DNA of 64,000 nucleotides from Bacteroidales bacterium (GCA_017634595.1 JAGBNC010000017.1:53656-117655), one strand, 5' to 3'; positions 53,812-61,944 are shown, counted from the first letter of the stretch. The notes: generated from the letters alone by a model not told the origin. Translations and numbers: made by a program.

Positions 53812-53845
53812 GTCGCGGGTCCGAGCCCCGTTTTCCGCTCACAGT
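53812..53845 (+). repeat. Duplicated 3' end of tRNA-Gly (att-like)
   Basis: 34 bp identical to 53643-53676: T arm, 3' acceptor strand and six bases beyond. Spacing between copies is 169 bp. Such 3' duplications are typical of site-specific integration at tRNA genes, but no integrase or cargo remains between the copies. A GCCATCAG/CTGGTGGC hairpin with TTTCTTG follows (53856-53885), perhaps a second terminator. Confidence 0.8.
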
Positions 53846-54051
53846 CAAGCAGTCAGCCATCAGAATCACTCTGGTGGCTTTCTTGTTGTATGTAGCTAAC
53901 CTGCTCACCCTCAACCAGTTGACCGGTTCCCGAATCTAACCCGGCGTTTCCTGTAAACGGTCCAGCGTCTTCTGGAAGCAGCCGTTCAGTGCCTTCATCT
54001 TAAGATTACTCTTTTTTTGGTAATGAGCTGACTGAGCTGACCCTTTTTTCC

Positions 54052-54345
54052 GGACGAGACAGTCAGCGTTTTTCATAGCTGATTGATAATCAGTGTAATA
54101 CATAATCAGGGTGCTCTTCTCGGAGCACCCTGAATCTGCAATGGCCTTATGTACAATCACTTCCGCAAAACAATTAACTTCTCATATCCATATACCGCCC
54201 GACTGCAGCGAGGACGAAAAATAGGCCCGTTTTTAGTCTTCGCGTACATGGAAGGTGGTGCAAGCTGGCTGTAAACTGCGGCGAAGACGAAAAAGAAGTC
54301 CGTTTTTAGTCTTCGCGCGCAAGGAAGGTGCAGGGCGGCAAGACG
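54052..54345 (+). repeat. Composite intergenic repeat D, copy 2
   Basis: Homologue of 4903-5200. GGACGAGACA with CAGCGTTT, hairpin CAGGGTGCT/AGCACCCTG (54107-54132) followed by ATCTGCAA, CGCAAAAC, then two palindromes (54208-54243 and 54281-54316) of the GCGAAGACGAAAAA/TTTTTAGTCTTCGC type, each followed within a few bases by a GGAAGGTG motif. No convincing gene is present in 53846-54426; the rest of the gap shows nothing recognisable. Confidence 0.65.
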
Positions 54346-54346
54346 A

Positions 54347-54384
54347 GTGACGGGTGCTGAGCCGACTCGGCCCGCACCCGTCAC
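54347..54384 (-). terminator. Hairpin after the M64 peptidase gene
   Basis: GTGACGGGTGC/GCACCCGTCAC arms (54347-54357, 54374-54384), 11 bp and perfect, with inner pairing. There is no T-run, so this is at best a weak or Rho-assisted terminator for the gene ending at 54427. Confidence 0.4.
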
Positions 54385-54426
54385 GGTCTTGTACGCAGAA
54401 TTTACGTCGTCTTCTGGAAACTCGCC

Positions 54427-56430
54427 TTAGTACACAAGTACGGGCGGCGGGAGAAGAGGATACTCAGTGTAACTCGCGTGTTCGATTTCCATGCCTGCGG
54501 CTGCAGGGGCTCCAGAAGCCTTGACATCGCGCAGAGGATCCACGGTCACGTCTTTGGCAAAGAAGTCGTCGATACTGAAAGTCTCCCCGGCAAGCGACAT
54601 AATCCTCTTGACTATCAAGCACCTCTGCCATGCGGAGAAGTACTGGCGGTTGTCTATCATGCAGCTTATCTTCTCGCAGCGCCAGCGGTTGCAAATCATT
54701 ACATCTCCTCCCTGGAACCGGCCCACGCGGGAATAATGATCGTCGCGGGCCACAAGCTCCGCCTGCCTGTCAAGCAATTCTTCTTGCCAAGGGACTTTGT
54801 CGTAAGTGCCGGAAATATTCAGGCCCATAGGTACCGGCCAGTCGTGTCCTGTGACGTAAGTGCCTGTGGAGTAGCTTGTACCGTACCAATATTCATCTGA
54901 CAGACGGCTGAAGCCGTGGCCTCCGAATTCATGGAGAAAAGTATTGCGCCAGTCGCCGCGGCTGCGGCCGAGTTCGTCACGTTCGGCATTGGTAACAATG
55001 CGTACCGACCCTACAACAGCATCATCAGCTGCCACATTGTCGGGATAGCTCCAAGCGAGGCCTCCTCCATTGTCTGTATAAGGAATATGTGCAACGCAGC
55101 GGCCGCTGGAGTTGGAATAACACCTGCCGCCGTAACGGCTGTCGTTGATGATCATAGCTACAGCTACCTCATTGATGGTCTTCTCTCCGCTCAGGATCTC
55201 GGGGCAGCGGGCGCTGACAAAGCCCCATACCTTGTCGTAGTTGGATGAAAGGTCGTTGTATGAATTGGCGCCCCAACGCGCTTCGAAGTAAGAGTCCCTG
55301 CGTGTGGTGATGTTGCCATTGCCGTCGGTGATCGATGCTCCTGACTCCTTGGATACGGCCTTCATCAGATACACGTTGAAGTAGTCTTTGTAGCTCTTGA
55401 AAGGCTCAGTGCTGAACAAGAAATCAGTGGCACTCTTGGCCAGGGTCACAAACTTGTCCTGCTCCGAAGCGGTGAATCCTTCACCCACTATCGCTATGGT
55501 CACCGGCTTGCTGCCCTTGCTGTGGCTCATGTACTTGATGACGTTGGGATTGGGCTCCCCGAAGGCCTCGTCAAGCCTGATGGTCCCCAGGTCGACAATG
55601 TGCGAGCGGGTAAGAGTCAGGTTCTTGTCGGAGTAGCGGGCTATCATTTCATCTGCCGCATCGAAGAACAGCAGCGAGAAGCCGCTGCTAGTGCAGGGCA
55701 GGGTCGTAAAATAGTAATCGGCCCCGTCCTGGAAATCTCCGGTGAGTTCGACGTTGCTCATAGGACCATATTCCTGAGGCAGGAACCAGCGGTTGGTGTC
55801 GAAGTCGATGTATTGCCTGTCTTCCGATACATAGGCCATGCAGTCTCCGGCAATGGTAGCATTGGCGACAAGCTTTACTTTCTTAACCTGTGATGCCGAA
55901 GCTCCCGTTATGCGGAAGCGCAGCATGGCGAGGGCATTCTTGAAAGTAATGTTGCCGGACATGTCGGTGGCGTCGCCTATTGCGGAGAAAGAACGTATGA
56001 GTCCCTTTTCTACTCCGCCTTTGACAGCCTGCTGCACTGGAGGCACAACAAGCCCGAAAATGAAACCTCTTGAGGAGTCGTAGCTGAATCCTTTGAATTT
56101 GTCCGCCGGGTAGATTGCGGCGTACAGACCGTCGTTGACCGGGTTCCAGCTATGGCAGGAGAACTCGCCCACATTTACCCCTTCATCAGCGGTAGTGAAT
56201 ACGCTCGATTGGTAACGCCCTCCGCTGTAAGCAATTATGCGGATGGCGTCACCGCTGTTCCATACAACCTTTGCAGAAGAACTACTGCCGTCGAAGTCAA
56301 GTGAAGTCCTGGTGCTACTGTTGTCGATACCGGCGCGGATAACCATCGTTGTAGTCTCCGGCTGAATGTCCCTGGTGCAGGCCGCCAATGCTGCAGAGGC
56401 GAGTACTGCTAATATAAAGTACTTTCTCAT
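54427..56430 (-). CDS. Surface lipoprotein metallopeptidase, M64 (IgA peptidase) family
   Basis: Predicted lipoprotein (MRKYFILAVLASAALAACTRD) of 667 residues. Residues about 30-290 are fimbrillin-like (STRTSLDFDG, VVWNSGDAIRII, YPADKFKGF). The C-terminal half is an M64 zinc peptidase: VTIAIVGEGFTASEQDKFV, and the zinc motif FLHEFGGHGFSRLSDEYW (HExxH plus downstream Asp-Glu), followed by FQGGDVMICNRWRCEKISCMI. M64 enzymes cut host or microbial glycoproteins such as immunoglobulin; the target here is unknown. Start ATG at 56430; a GTG one codon earlier is possible. It overlaps by one base the stop of a 40-aa ORF. Confidence 0.88.
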   Translation of the reverse strand: MRKYFILAVLASAALAACTRDIQPETTTMVIRAGIDNSSTRTSLDFDGSSSSAKVVWNSGDAIRIIAYSGGRYQSSVFTTADEGVNVGEFSCHSWNPVNDGLYAAIYPADKFKGFSYDSSRGFIFGLVVPPVQQAVKGGVEKGLIRSFSAIGDATDMSGNITFKNALAMLRFRITGASASQVKKVKLVANATIAGDCMAYVSEDRQYIDFDTNRWFLPQEYGPMSNVELTGDFQDGADYYFTTLPCTSSGFSLLFFDAADEMIARYSDKNLTLTRSHIVDLGTIRLDEAFGEPNPNVIKYMSHSKGSKPVTIAIVGEGFTASEQDKFVTLAKSATDFLFSTEPFKSYKDYFNVYLMKAVSKESGASITDGNGNITTRRDSYFEARWGANSYNDLSSNYDKVWGFVSARCPEILSGEKTINEVAVAMIINDSRYGGRCYSNSSGRCVAHIPYTDNGGGLAWSYPDNVAADDAVVGSVRIVTNAERDELGRSRGDWRNTFLHEFGGHGFSRLSDEYWYGTSYSTGTYVTGHDWPVPMGLNISGTYDKVPWQEELLDRQAELVARDDHYSRVGRFQGGDVMICNRWRCEKISCMIDNRQYFSAWQRCLIVKRIMSLAGETFSIDDFFAKDVTVDPLRDVKASGAPAAAGMEIEHASYTEYPLLPPPVLVY

Positions 56431-56552
56431 CACATTGAAAATTCAGGGTCAAACGGATCAATCTCGTAGCCTTCGTTGCTTGCTGTGAGCAAGCAATCCA
56501 GTGGCGTCAACTGTTCCTTTTCTAACAGAGGGGCGAAGTAATTTAGTTTCAT
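56430..56552 (-). CDS. Small acidic peptide (40 aa) coupled to the M64 lipoprotein gene
   Basis: 40 codons starting MKLNYFAPLLEKEQ and ending EIDPFDPEFSM, with a central LDCLLTASNEGY. Its TGA shares a base with the ATG of the M64 gene (TGATG), so the ribosome would reinitiate. The ATG lies 8 bases after the stop of the LRR lipoprotein gene. Same plan as the ORFs at 32322 and 58574, but the last residues are less aromatic. Too short for export signals; role unknown. Confidence 0.6.
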   Translation of the reverse strand: MKLNYFAPLLEKEQLTPLDCLLTASNEGYEIDPFDPEFSM

Positions 56553-56560
56553 TTGGATTA

Positions 56561-58453
56561 TTAATGTGTAACAATTTCAGAGAATCCGTAGTCGGCGACT
56601 GCGGGAGCGTACTCGGCGGCACAACCGGCCGGAACGCTGAGTTTAACTGCAGAAGTTTTATTGCGTATTTTCGAGAAAATGCCTGCTATCCAGCCTCCGT
56701 CGTCAATCCTGGCCCTTGAGAAACGCGATTCAAACTCGACATAGGTAGGCCATTCCACCACTATCTCCTCAAGATTTGGGAAGGTGCCTCGGAAGTGGTT
56801 GACAAATACACCTTCTTTTAAACCGGCCGGAAACGCAATTCTGGTGGCAAAGCTGTTGTACAGACATCCGGAGCCGGAGCCTATGTATGTTACGGCGTCA
56901 CTTATCTTGTTGGTGCCGGTGGTCTTTTCACAAAGCCACAGCAATGTGTTTTTATACTCAATGAGATTTCCCGATTCGTCAACAGTGTAACTGCTGGATT
57001 CGGAACTTATGCTGAGCTTCGGACAATTGGCAAACAATGAGTTCCCGTTGGCGTTAATTAAGCTGCTGAGACTCTTGGGCAGATTGACGCTCTCAAGGGA
57101 AGTGCAGTTGTTAAATGCGTGCGAGTAAATATAACTGACACCCTCCGGGATTATTACTTGCGTCAGGTCCTCGCATCCATAGAAGCAATACTGGTCAATT
57201 CCTTTTACGGTATAATTATTACCATCTACATCTATGCTGGCAGGTATGGTCACAACGCCGGAATAATCTCCCGGGGAGACATCTCCGAGCTTTGAATTGG
57301 TGACTACAGCTTGCCCTTCTTCATCCAGGGTAAACCAAATTCCGTCCTTCTTGATGCCGCAGAAGTTGAACCAGACATCGAGATAAGCGGCCGGATTGAC
57401 AGCCGACATGACTCTTACTTTGCCACGGGCGATTCCGCTGGCGCTTACCTTTCCGTCTTCCGAGACATGTATCTTATCGTGCATGGACAGATACTTGCGG
57501 TCCTGAGGCACATATCCTTCGGGTGTAACCAAAGTATGGGCTGCAAGGTCGTACTCTTCTCCTATAAAAACTTTCTGGGCGTAGGAGGATGATGATGTGT
57601 ATGAACTCAGTCCGTTGGTTGTTCTTATGCCGGCAGGTGTGTTGTATGAAAAATCCATTCCGGAGAACGTCCCCAGGGAGTACACTTTGCCGGCCTCCAC
57701 TTTCAAGGGCTTGGACGAAGACTTGGAATAGTATTTGTCCCCCTTGCCGGTCATAATGCAGATGCCGTTCAGTTCGAAGGGAAGGCATGCGACATAGTAT
57801 GGCTTCCCTGGTACGAATGTCCCCTCTGACGGATACACCGTCATCCTTGGAACTCCGAATTCGTTCTCTGTCGTCCCGTCTTCCTTTATTGTGATGCTTG
57901 CATAAGTGCTTTCATATGACAGGTTCACCGAGCCGTCGTAGGGAGCCAGAATCAGCATATCCACCCCTTCGTCGGCCACCACAAACTTCAGCAGGCCTAC
58001 CAATGGCCTGAAGTTCAATGAATAGCGTCCCTCGCCCCAGAGCAGCAGGTGCGAGCGGTCCACGCCCTCTGCGGGAACGGTCTGTGTCTTAGAAAATGCC
58101 AGTATCCTGTTATTTGCCGACATACGGAAGTCCGTCTCGTTGGGGTAGAAGGCGTAGAAAACCTCGTCCGGCTGATAAATGACCGAGCCCTCAAAACGAG
58201 CGGTTTTGCCCGGGCTGGCGGACACATTGGTAAATACATTCTTGCTCCCTATATGCGAGTCGGGAATGACGCATATATTGTCGCCCGGCTCCCAAGTAAG
58301 CACGAGATTATCGAAAGCTACCTTTGTTGATGCATCTTCGATCGTGGCTTCCAGAACGATAGCTTCTCCTTGAGGAATCCGCACAGGTTCTACCCTGCAC
58401 GCTGCGGCAGCTAGAATGACCATGCCTGCTGCAAGTAATTTCTTACCAGACAT
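56561..58453 (-). CDS. Surface lipoprotein, fimbrillin-like N-terminus and BspA-type leucine-rich repeats
   Basis: 630-residue predicted lipoprotein (MSGKKLLAAGMVILAAAACRVE). The first half has the fimbrillin/BACON-like beta pattern (ASTKVAFDNLVLTWEPGDNI, YAFYPNETDFRM, GKVYSLGTFSGM). The second half has LRR_5/BspA-type repeats: YTVKGIDQYCFYGCEDLTQVIIPEGVSYIYSHAFNNCTSLESVNLP (described, not a single motif), then irregular repeats to KLSVPAGCAAEYA. BspA repeats often bind host or partner proteins. Start ATG at 58453, inside the preceding small ORF and 6-7 bases after AGGAGGT, a strong ribosome site unusual for this phylum. Confidence 0.82.
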   Translation of the reverse strand: MSGKKLLAAGMVILAAAACRVEPVRIPQGEAIVLEATIEDASTKVAFDNLVLTWEPGDNICVIPDSHIGSKNVFTNVSASPGKTARFEGSVIYQPDEVFYAFYPNETDFRMSANNRILAFSKTQTVPAEGVDRSHLLLWGEGRYSLNFRPLVGLLKFVVADEGVDMLILAPYDGSVNLSYESTYASITIKEDGTTENEFGVPRMTVYPSEGTFVPGKPYYVACLPFELNGICIMTGKGDKYYSKSSSKPLKVEAGKVYSLGTFSGMDFSYNTPAGIRTTNGLSSYTSSSSYAQKVFIGEEYDLAAHTLVTPEGYVPQDRKYLSMHDKIHVSEDGKVSASGIARGKVRVMSAVNPAAYLDVWFNFCGIKKDGIWFTLDEEGQAVVTNSKLGDVSPGDYSGVVTIPASIDVDGNNYTVKGIDQYCFYGCEDLTQVIIPEGVSYIYSHAFNNCTSLESVNLPKSLSSLINANGNSLFANCPKLSISSESSSYTVDESGNLIEYKNTLLWLCEKTTGTNKISDAVTYIGSGSGCLYNSFATRIAFPAGLKEGVFVNHFRGTFPNLEEIVVEWPTYVEFESRFSRARIDDGGWIAGIFSKIRNKTSAVKLSVPAGCAAEYAPAVADYGFSEIVTH

Positions 58454-58574
58454 AGTCACCTCCTTCTTCGAAGTCGGGCAGTCCGCCCTCGTTCGTTATG
58501 AGGGAGTCGCAAATGACTTCCTGCAGGAAGCCCGGCAGCAACTCAGCCTCGGGTTTTACGTAGAGCGCTTTCAT
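58443..58574 (-). CDS. Small acidic peptide (43 aa) coupled to the LRR lipoprotein gene
   Basis: 43 codons: begins MKALYVKPEAELLPG, centre EVICDSLITNEGG, ends DFEEGGDYVW. Its ATG overlaps the TGA of the upstream kinase gene (ATGA), and its last 11 bases overlap the LRR gene. The codons for EEGGD also form AGGAGGT, the ribosome site of that gene. Shares design with the ORFs at 32322 and 56552: LY-x-x-P, single cysteine, NEG, acidic aromatic C-terminus. No known family that I recognise. Confidence 0.65.
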   Translation of the reverse strand: MKALYVKPEAELLPGFLQEVICDSLITNEGGLPDFEEGGDYVW

Positions 58575-59404
58575 ATCGAATGAAATTTGAGAAGTCCGTT
58601 GATGGGCTCTGCTTCAAAGCTCCCTAGCCTCACGCCTTCCTGCTCGCAGAGGCGGCTGAATATGTCACGGCATGCGCTGCCAAGGCCGCCCACGACTCCC
58701 ACCCGGTAGTGAGTGAAGTCGTAGCGGAGGAGCGAACGCCGGATAAATGAACGGAAGTTACCGTCCACAAGTTCCTTGATATAAGGATCGGAGTAATGTG
58801 AAAGGATAAACGGGGCAAGACGGCCCAGAGCTGCCGCCGGTGCCTCACTCCTGTACACCAGGGCCACGATTCCTTCGTAAGACGCGTCAAAGCGGGACGC
58901 GAAGTCGGCTGCTACCTCGTCGGGCACAAGCCCTTTGATGTAGTCGGACAGGAACAGCCTGCCCAGAGTGGCTCCGCCGCCTTCGTCGCCCAGGATATAT
59001 CCTCCGGAACGCACCTTGAAACTAACCGACGAGCCATCCCAGAAGCAGGCGTTGGATCCGGTGCCCAGTATGGCCACTATGCCGGGCTGCCTGCCGCAAA
59101 CGGCGCGGGCGGCTGCTATCAGGTCGTCTTTTATCTCCACTTCGTCCACCTGTATGAGTGAGCGAATGCGGGCTTCGAGGTTCTGGCTCACCTGCGGAGT
59201 GACTATGCCGGCGGTGTAGAGGTACAGACCTTCCAGCTGCGGGCGCCCGAGTTCATCGAGGGCATGCGTAAGCGTGTCCAAGTTGTGCTCCATGGCGATT
59301 GTGGACACATTCATGCCCGGGAACAGTTGAGATTTCAACTGCTCTGAACCAGAGATGAGACGCCAGTCGCTTTTGGTGGCGCCGGCTTCGATGATTATCT
59401 TCAT
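58571..59404 (-). CDS. BadF/BadG-type N-acetyl sugar kinase (MurK-like)
   Basis: 277-residue ASKHA-fold kinase: IIIEAGATKSDWRLI (phosphate 1), VAILGTGSNACFWDG (phosphate 2), GGYILGDEGGGATLGR, and VGVVGGLGSAC (adenosine). The family includes N-acetylglucosamine and N-acetylmuramic acid kinases. Being translationally coupled to murQ (4-bp overlap), it probably phosphorylates MurNAc or GlcNAc during peptidoglycan recycling. Cytoplasmic. Its stop overlaps the start of a 43-aa ORF that leads into two surface lipoproteins. Confidence 0.85.
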   Translation of the reverse strand: MKIIIEAGATKSDWRLISGSEQLKSQLFPGMNVSTIAMEHNLDTLTHALDELGRPQLEGLYLYTAGIVTPQVSQNLEARIRSLIQVDEVEIKDDLIAAARAVCGRQPGIVAILGTGSNACFWDGSSVSFKVRSGGYILGDEGGGATLGRLFLSDYIKGLVPDEVAADFASRFDASYEGIVALVYRSEAPAAALGRLAPFILSHYSDPYIKELVDGNFRSFIRRSLLRYDFTHYRVGVVGGLGSACRDIFSRLCEQEGVRLGSFEAEPINGLLKFHSI

Positions 59405-60225
59405 GCGGTCTCCTCCGAGGCCTCTTTATTGTATGCTTCCACCGCCTTGCGCACGCTGCCGTGGCCAAGCAGCAGGTCGCGCGCGTGTGAGTAGTCGTCA
59501 ATGCCAGTTGCTTCCATGACCATACGTGTGCCGCGGTCCACAAGTTTGGCGTTGGTGGGTTGCATGTCCACCATCTTGCTGCCGTGCACATGGCCCAGGC
59601 GTATCATGGTGGCGGTGGATATCATGTTGAGTATCAATTTGGTGGCAGTGCCTGCCTTCATCCTTGTGCTGCCTGTCACGAACTCAGGACCCACTACGGC
59701 CACCACCGGGTATTCGGCTGCTAATGTGACCGGAGTCCCTTCGTTGCAGGTGATGCACCCCGTGAGCAGACCTTCGCTGCGGGCCGCTTTGAGCGCACCC
59801 AGCACGTAGGGCGTTGTGCCCGATGCGGCTATGCCTATAACGGTATCGTCGGGAGTGGGATTGAAGGCCAGAATGTCCCTCCAGCCCTGCTCCGAGTCAT
59901 CTTCGGCACCTTCTACGGCGGTGCGTATGGCTCCGTCTCCTCCTGCTATCAGACCTATGAACTTGTCCCTTACTCCGTAGGTGGGAGGTATCTCCGATGC
60001 GTCCACCACGCCCAGACGTCCGCTGGTGCCGGCGCCGGTGTAGAATACCCTTCCGCCCCTTTGCATGCGTTCCACAATGGCGTCCACCAGCTTCTCTATG
60101 GAAGGAATGGCGTCGTGGACGGCCCTTGTGAGCACGCGATCTTCGTTGTTGATCCCCTTAAGCAGGGCCAGAGTGCTCATCTGCTCAAGGTGTGCGTAAC
60201 GGGAATCCTGTTCGGTAGAAAGCAT
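59401..60225 (-). CDS. murQ: N-acetylmuramic acid 6-phosphate etherase
   Basis: Removes lactate from MurNAc-6-phosphate to give GlcNAc-6-phosphate in peptidoglycan recycling. 274 residues with the SIS fold: GRVFYTGAGTSGRLGVVDASEIPPTYG (with the catalytic Glu), IGIAASGTTPYVLGAL, EFVTGSTRMKAGTATKLILNMIST. Full length. Start shares one base with the pheS stop (TGATG) and its stop overlaps the kinase gene. Hence murQ depends on pheS transcription. Confidence 0.95.
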   Translation of the reverse strand: MLSTEQDSRYAHLEQMSTLALLKGINNEDRVLTRAVHDAIPSIEKLVDAIVERMQRGGRVFYTGAGTSGRLGVVDASEIPPTYGVRDKFIGLIAGGDGAIRTAVEGAEDDSEQGWRDILAFNPTPDDTVIGIAASGTTPYVLGALKAARSEGLLTGCITCNEGTPVTLAAEYPVVAVVGPEFVTGSTRMKAGTATKLILNMISTATMIRLGHVHGSKMVDMQPTNAKLVDRGTRMVMEATGIDDYSHARDLLLGHGSVRKAVEAYNKEASEETA

Positions 60226-61262
60226 CAGACTTCGGGTGCAGTTGCAAATTCATGCAGGAAACGCATGTCGTTCTCGAAGTAATGGCGCAGGTCGTTGACC
60301 CGCCATTTGAGCATTGCTATACGCTCCAGACCCATTCCGAATGCGAAACCGCTGTAGCGCTTGGAGTCTATGCCGCTGGCTTCCAGAACGTTGGGATCGA
60401 CCATGCCGCAGCCCAGGATCTCCAGCCAGCCGGTTCCTTTGCAGATGTTGCAGCCCTTGCCGTGGCAGATGTTGCAGCTCACGTCCACTTCGGCCGAAGG
60501 CTCGGTGAAGGGGAAGTAGCTCGGGCGCATACGAATTTGCGTCTCCGGTCCGAACATCTCGCGGGCGAAGAGCAGGATGGCCTGCTTGAGGTCAGCGAAG
60601 GTCACGTTCTCGTCGATGTACAGACCTTCTACCTGATGGAAGATGCAGTGTGCGCGGGCGCTGATGGCCTCGTTGCGGAATACCCTGCCCGGGCAGATAA
60701 CGCGGATGGGCACGGGCATTCTCTCCATTGTGCGCACCTGTACGCTGGAAGTGTGTGTGCGGAGCAGCAGCGGGTTGAGGTGCCCGGCGCTCACGAAAAA
60801 CGTGTCCTGCATGTCACGTGCGGGGTGGTTCGGCGGGAAGTTGAGAGCCTCGAACACGTGGTAGTCGTCTTCGATCTCAGGTCCTTCCGCCACGTCGTAA
60901 CCGAACTTGCGGAAAATGTCCACAATCTCCTGACGCACAATGCTGACCGGGTGGCGGCTGCCCAGCTCGAACGGGTCGCCCGGCATGGACAGGTCCATCT
61001 TGGGGCCGTTCTGGGTGTCATCGTTGCCGGCCTGGGACTTGAGTTCATCGATGCGGGCGAGGGCCTTCTGCTTGAGCTCGTTGAGCACTTTGCCGAATTT
61101 GGCCTTCTCCGTGCGGTCTATGTTACGGAAGTCCTCGAAGAGGGCAGTGATTTCACCTTTCTTGCCAAGGAGCTTGACCCTGGCTTCCTCGACTTCTTTC
61201 TGCGTTTTGCACTTGAGAGTATCAAGCGCTTCCGCAATGCGATCTATATCTTCTTGTCTCAT
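60225..61262 (-). CDS. pheS: Phenylalanine-tRNA ligase alpha subunit
   Basis: Catalytic subunit of the alpha2beta2 enzyme that charges tRNA-Phe. N-terminal coiled coil (residues 1-85), then the class II core: HPVSIVRQEIVDIFRKFGYDVAEGPEIE, LRTHTSSVQVRTME, PGRVFRNEAISARAHCIFHQVEG and GLERIAMLKWRVNDLR. A cysteine-rich insertion CNICHGKGCNICKG (about residues 256-269), likely binding zinc, is seen in some PheS lineages. 345 residues. pheT is not nearby. Two bases separate its start from the upstream small gene's stop. Confidence 0.96.
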   Translation of the reverse strand: MRQEDIDRIAEALDTLKCKTQKEVEEARVKLLGKKGEITALFEDFRNIDRTEKAKFGKVLNELKQKALARIDELKSQAGNDDTQNGPKMDLSMPGDPFELGSRHPVSIVRQEIVDIFRKFGYDVAEGPEIEDDYHVFEALNFPPNHPARDMQDTFFVSAGHLNPLLLRTHTSSVQVRTMERMPVPIRVICPGRVFRNEAISARAHCIFHQVEGLYIDENVTFADLKQAILLFAREMFGPETQIRMRPSYFPFTEPSAEVDVSCNICHGKGCNICKGTGWLEILGCGMVDPNVLEASGIDSKRYSGFAFGMGLERIAMLKWRVNDLRHYFENDMRFLHEFATAPEV

Positions 61263-61264
61263 AA

Positions 61265-61669
61265 TTACTTATTCTTTTTGGCAGCACGCTTGTCACGGGC
61301 TTTCTTGTCACGGGCTGCACCTGACTTCAGGTACTGCTTCCACTGCTCCTCGTTCAGCACTTTATGGAGTGCCTGGTACATTCTCTCGGACCACTTGTCC
61401 TGCACATCATAGAAGAGATCGGTATTGGTAACCTTGGCGGCGGACATGGCTTCGAACTCCTGCTGGAGGGCCCTGTAATCGTGGGTCAGTATGCTGTCCA
61501 CGTAAAACACCTGGGCAAGGTCCAGTTTGAGAGACTCGGTCATCTTGTCCACCTGCGCCTGCACTGCCTCATAAAGCTCTTTTTCCTTCTGCTCGGGAGT
61601 CTTGACTTCCTGGCAGAAGGCCGCAAAACAGCAAGTGCACAACAGTGCTGTGAGAATAAACTTTTTCAT
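61265..61669 (-). CDS. Small periplasmic protein of unknown function
   Basis: 134 residues: signal peptide MKKFILTALLCTCCFAAFCQ, then a charged, mostly helical mature part (EQKEKELYEAVQAQVDKMTESLKLDLAQVFYVDSIL, then LNEEQWKQYLKSGAARDKKARDKRAAKKNK). The spacing of helices and the LNEEQWKQYL ending resemble Spy/CpxP-like LTxxQ proteins that bind unfolded periplasmic proteins, but I do not claim membership. First gene of the pheS-murQ-kinase-lipoprotein series. The start is at 61669; a longer frame to 61756 lacks a signal and crosses the promoter. Confidence 0.7.
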   Translation of the reverse strand: MKKFILTALLCTCCFAAFCQEVKTPEQKEKELYEAVQAQVDKMTESLKLDLAQVFYVDSILTHDYRALQQEFEAMSAAKVTNTDLFYDVQDKWSERMYQALHKVLNEEQWKQYLKSGAARDKKARDKRAAKKNK

Positions 61670-61677
61670 ATAACTTA

Positions 61678-61707
61678 CAAAGTTAATAAAAAACCTGTGA
61701 ACACAAA
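61678..61707 (-). promoter_or_regulatory. Promoter of the pheS-murQ operon
   Basis: On the minus strand: TTTG (complement of 61704-61707), 18 bp, TAACTTTG (complement of 61678-61685), 8 bases before the ATG at 61669. Confidence 0.6.
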
Positions 61708-61867
61708 AATTGCAGGTCGTCGCACTTTGAATAGCCAGCGGAGGGGGGTAGGGCACCTCCCGTTCACGTGGCCACGGGCGGCCACGGGCCCGTCCGAGAT
61801 TTGCCCAGCTCCGGGGCCGGCCCTCGGTGCACTTTGCGGCACCTGGCAGGCTTTGGAAACTGCCGTT

Positions 61868-61944
61868 GGACAGGAAATGGCGGGAAACTTGTCCGAACAG
61901 CCCCAGGGTGCCACTGAGGGACAGGAATTGGCGTGGATCCTGTC
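61868..61944. repeat. Paired imperfect repeats in a G+C-rich gap
   Basis: Two hairpin-forming units: 61868-61894 (GGACAGGAAATGGCGGGAA ... TTGTCC) and 61919-61944 (GGACAGGAATTGGCGTGGA ... CTGTC). The motif GGTGCCA(C/T)TGAG occurs after each neighbourhood (near 61907 and 62008). The open minus-strand frame here (61675-62046) is Pro/Ala/Cys-rich and has no recognisable start context, so I do not call it a gene. The rest of 61710-62020 shows only GC-rich inverted repeats. Confidence 0.45.

Noticed and set aside
53609-54160. Small minus-strand frames across the tRNA repeat and composite repeat D2
   Set aside because: One crosses the tRNA gene; the other has a stop codon in the homologous copy at 4.9 kb, so it is not a conserved gene.
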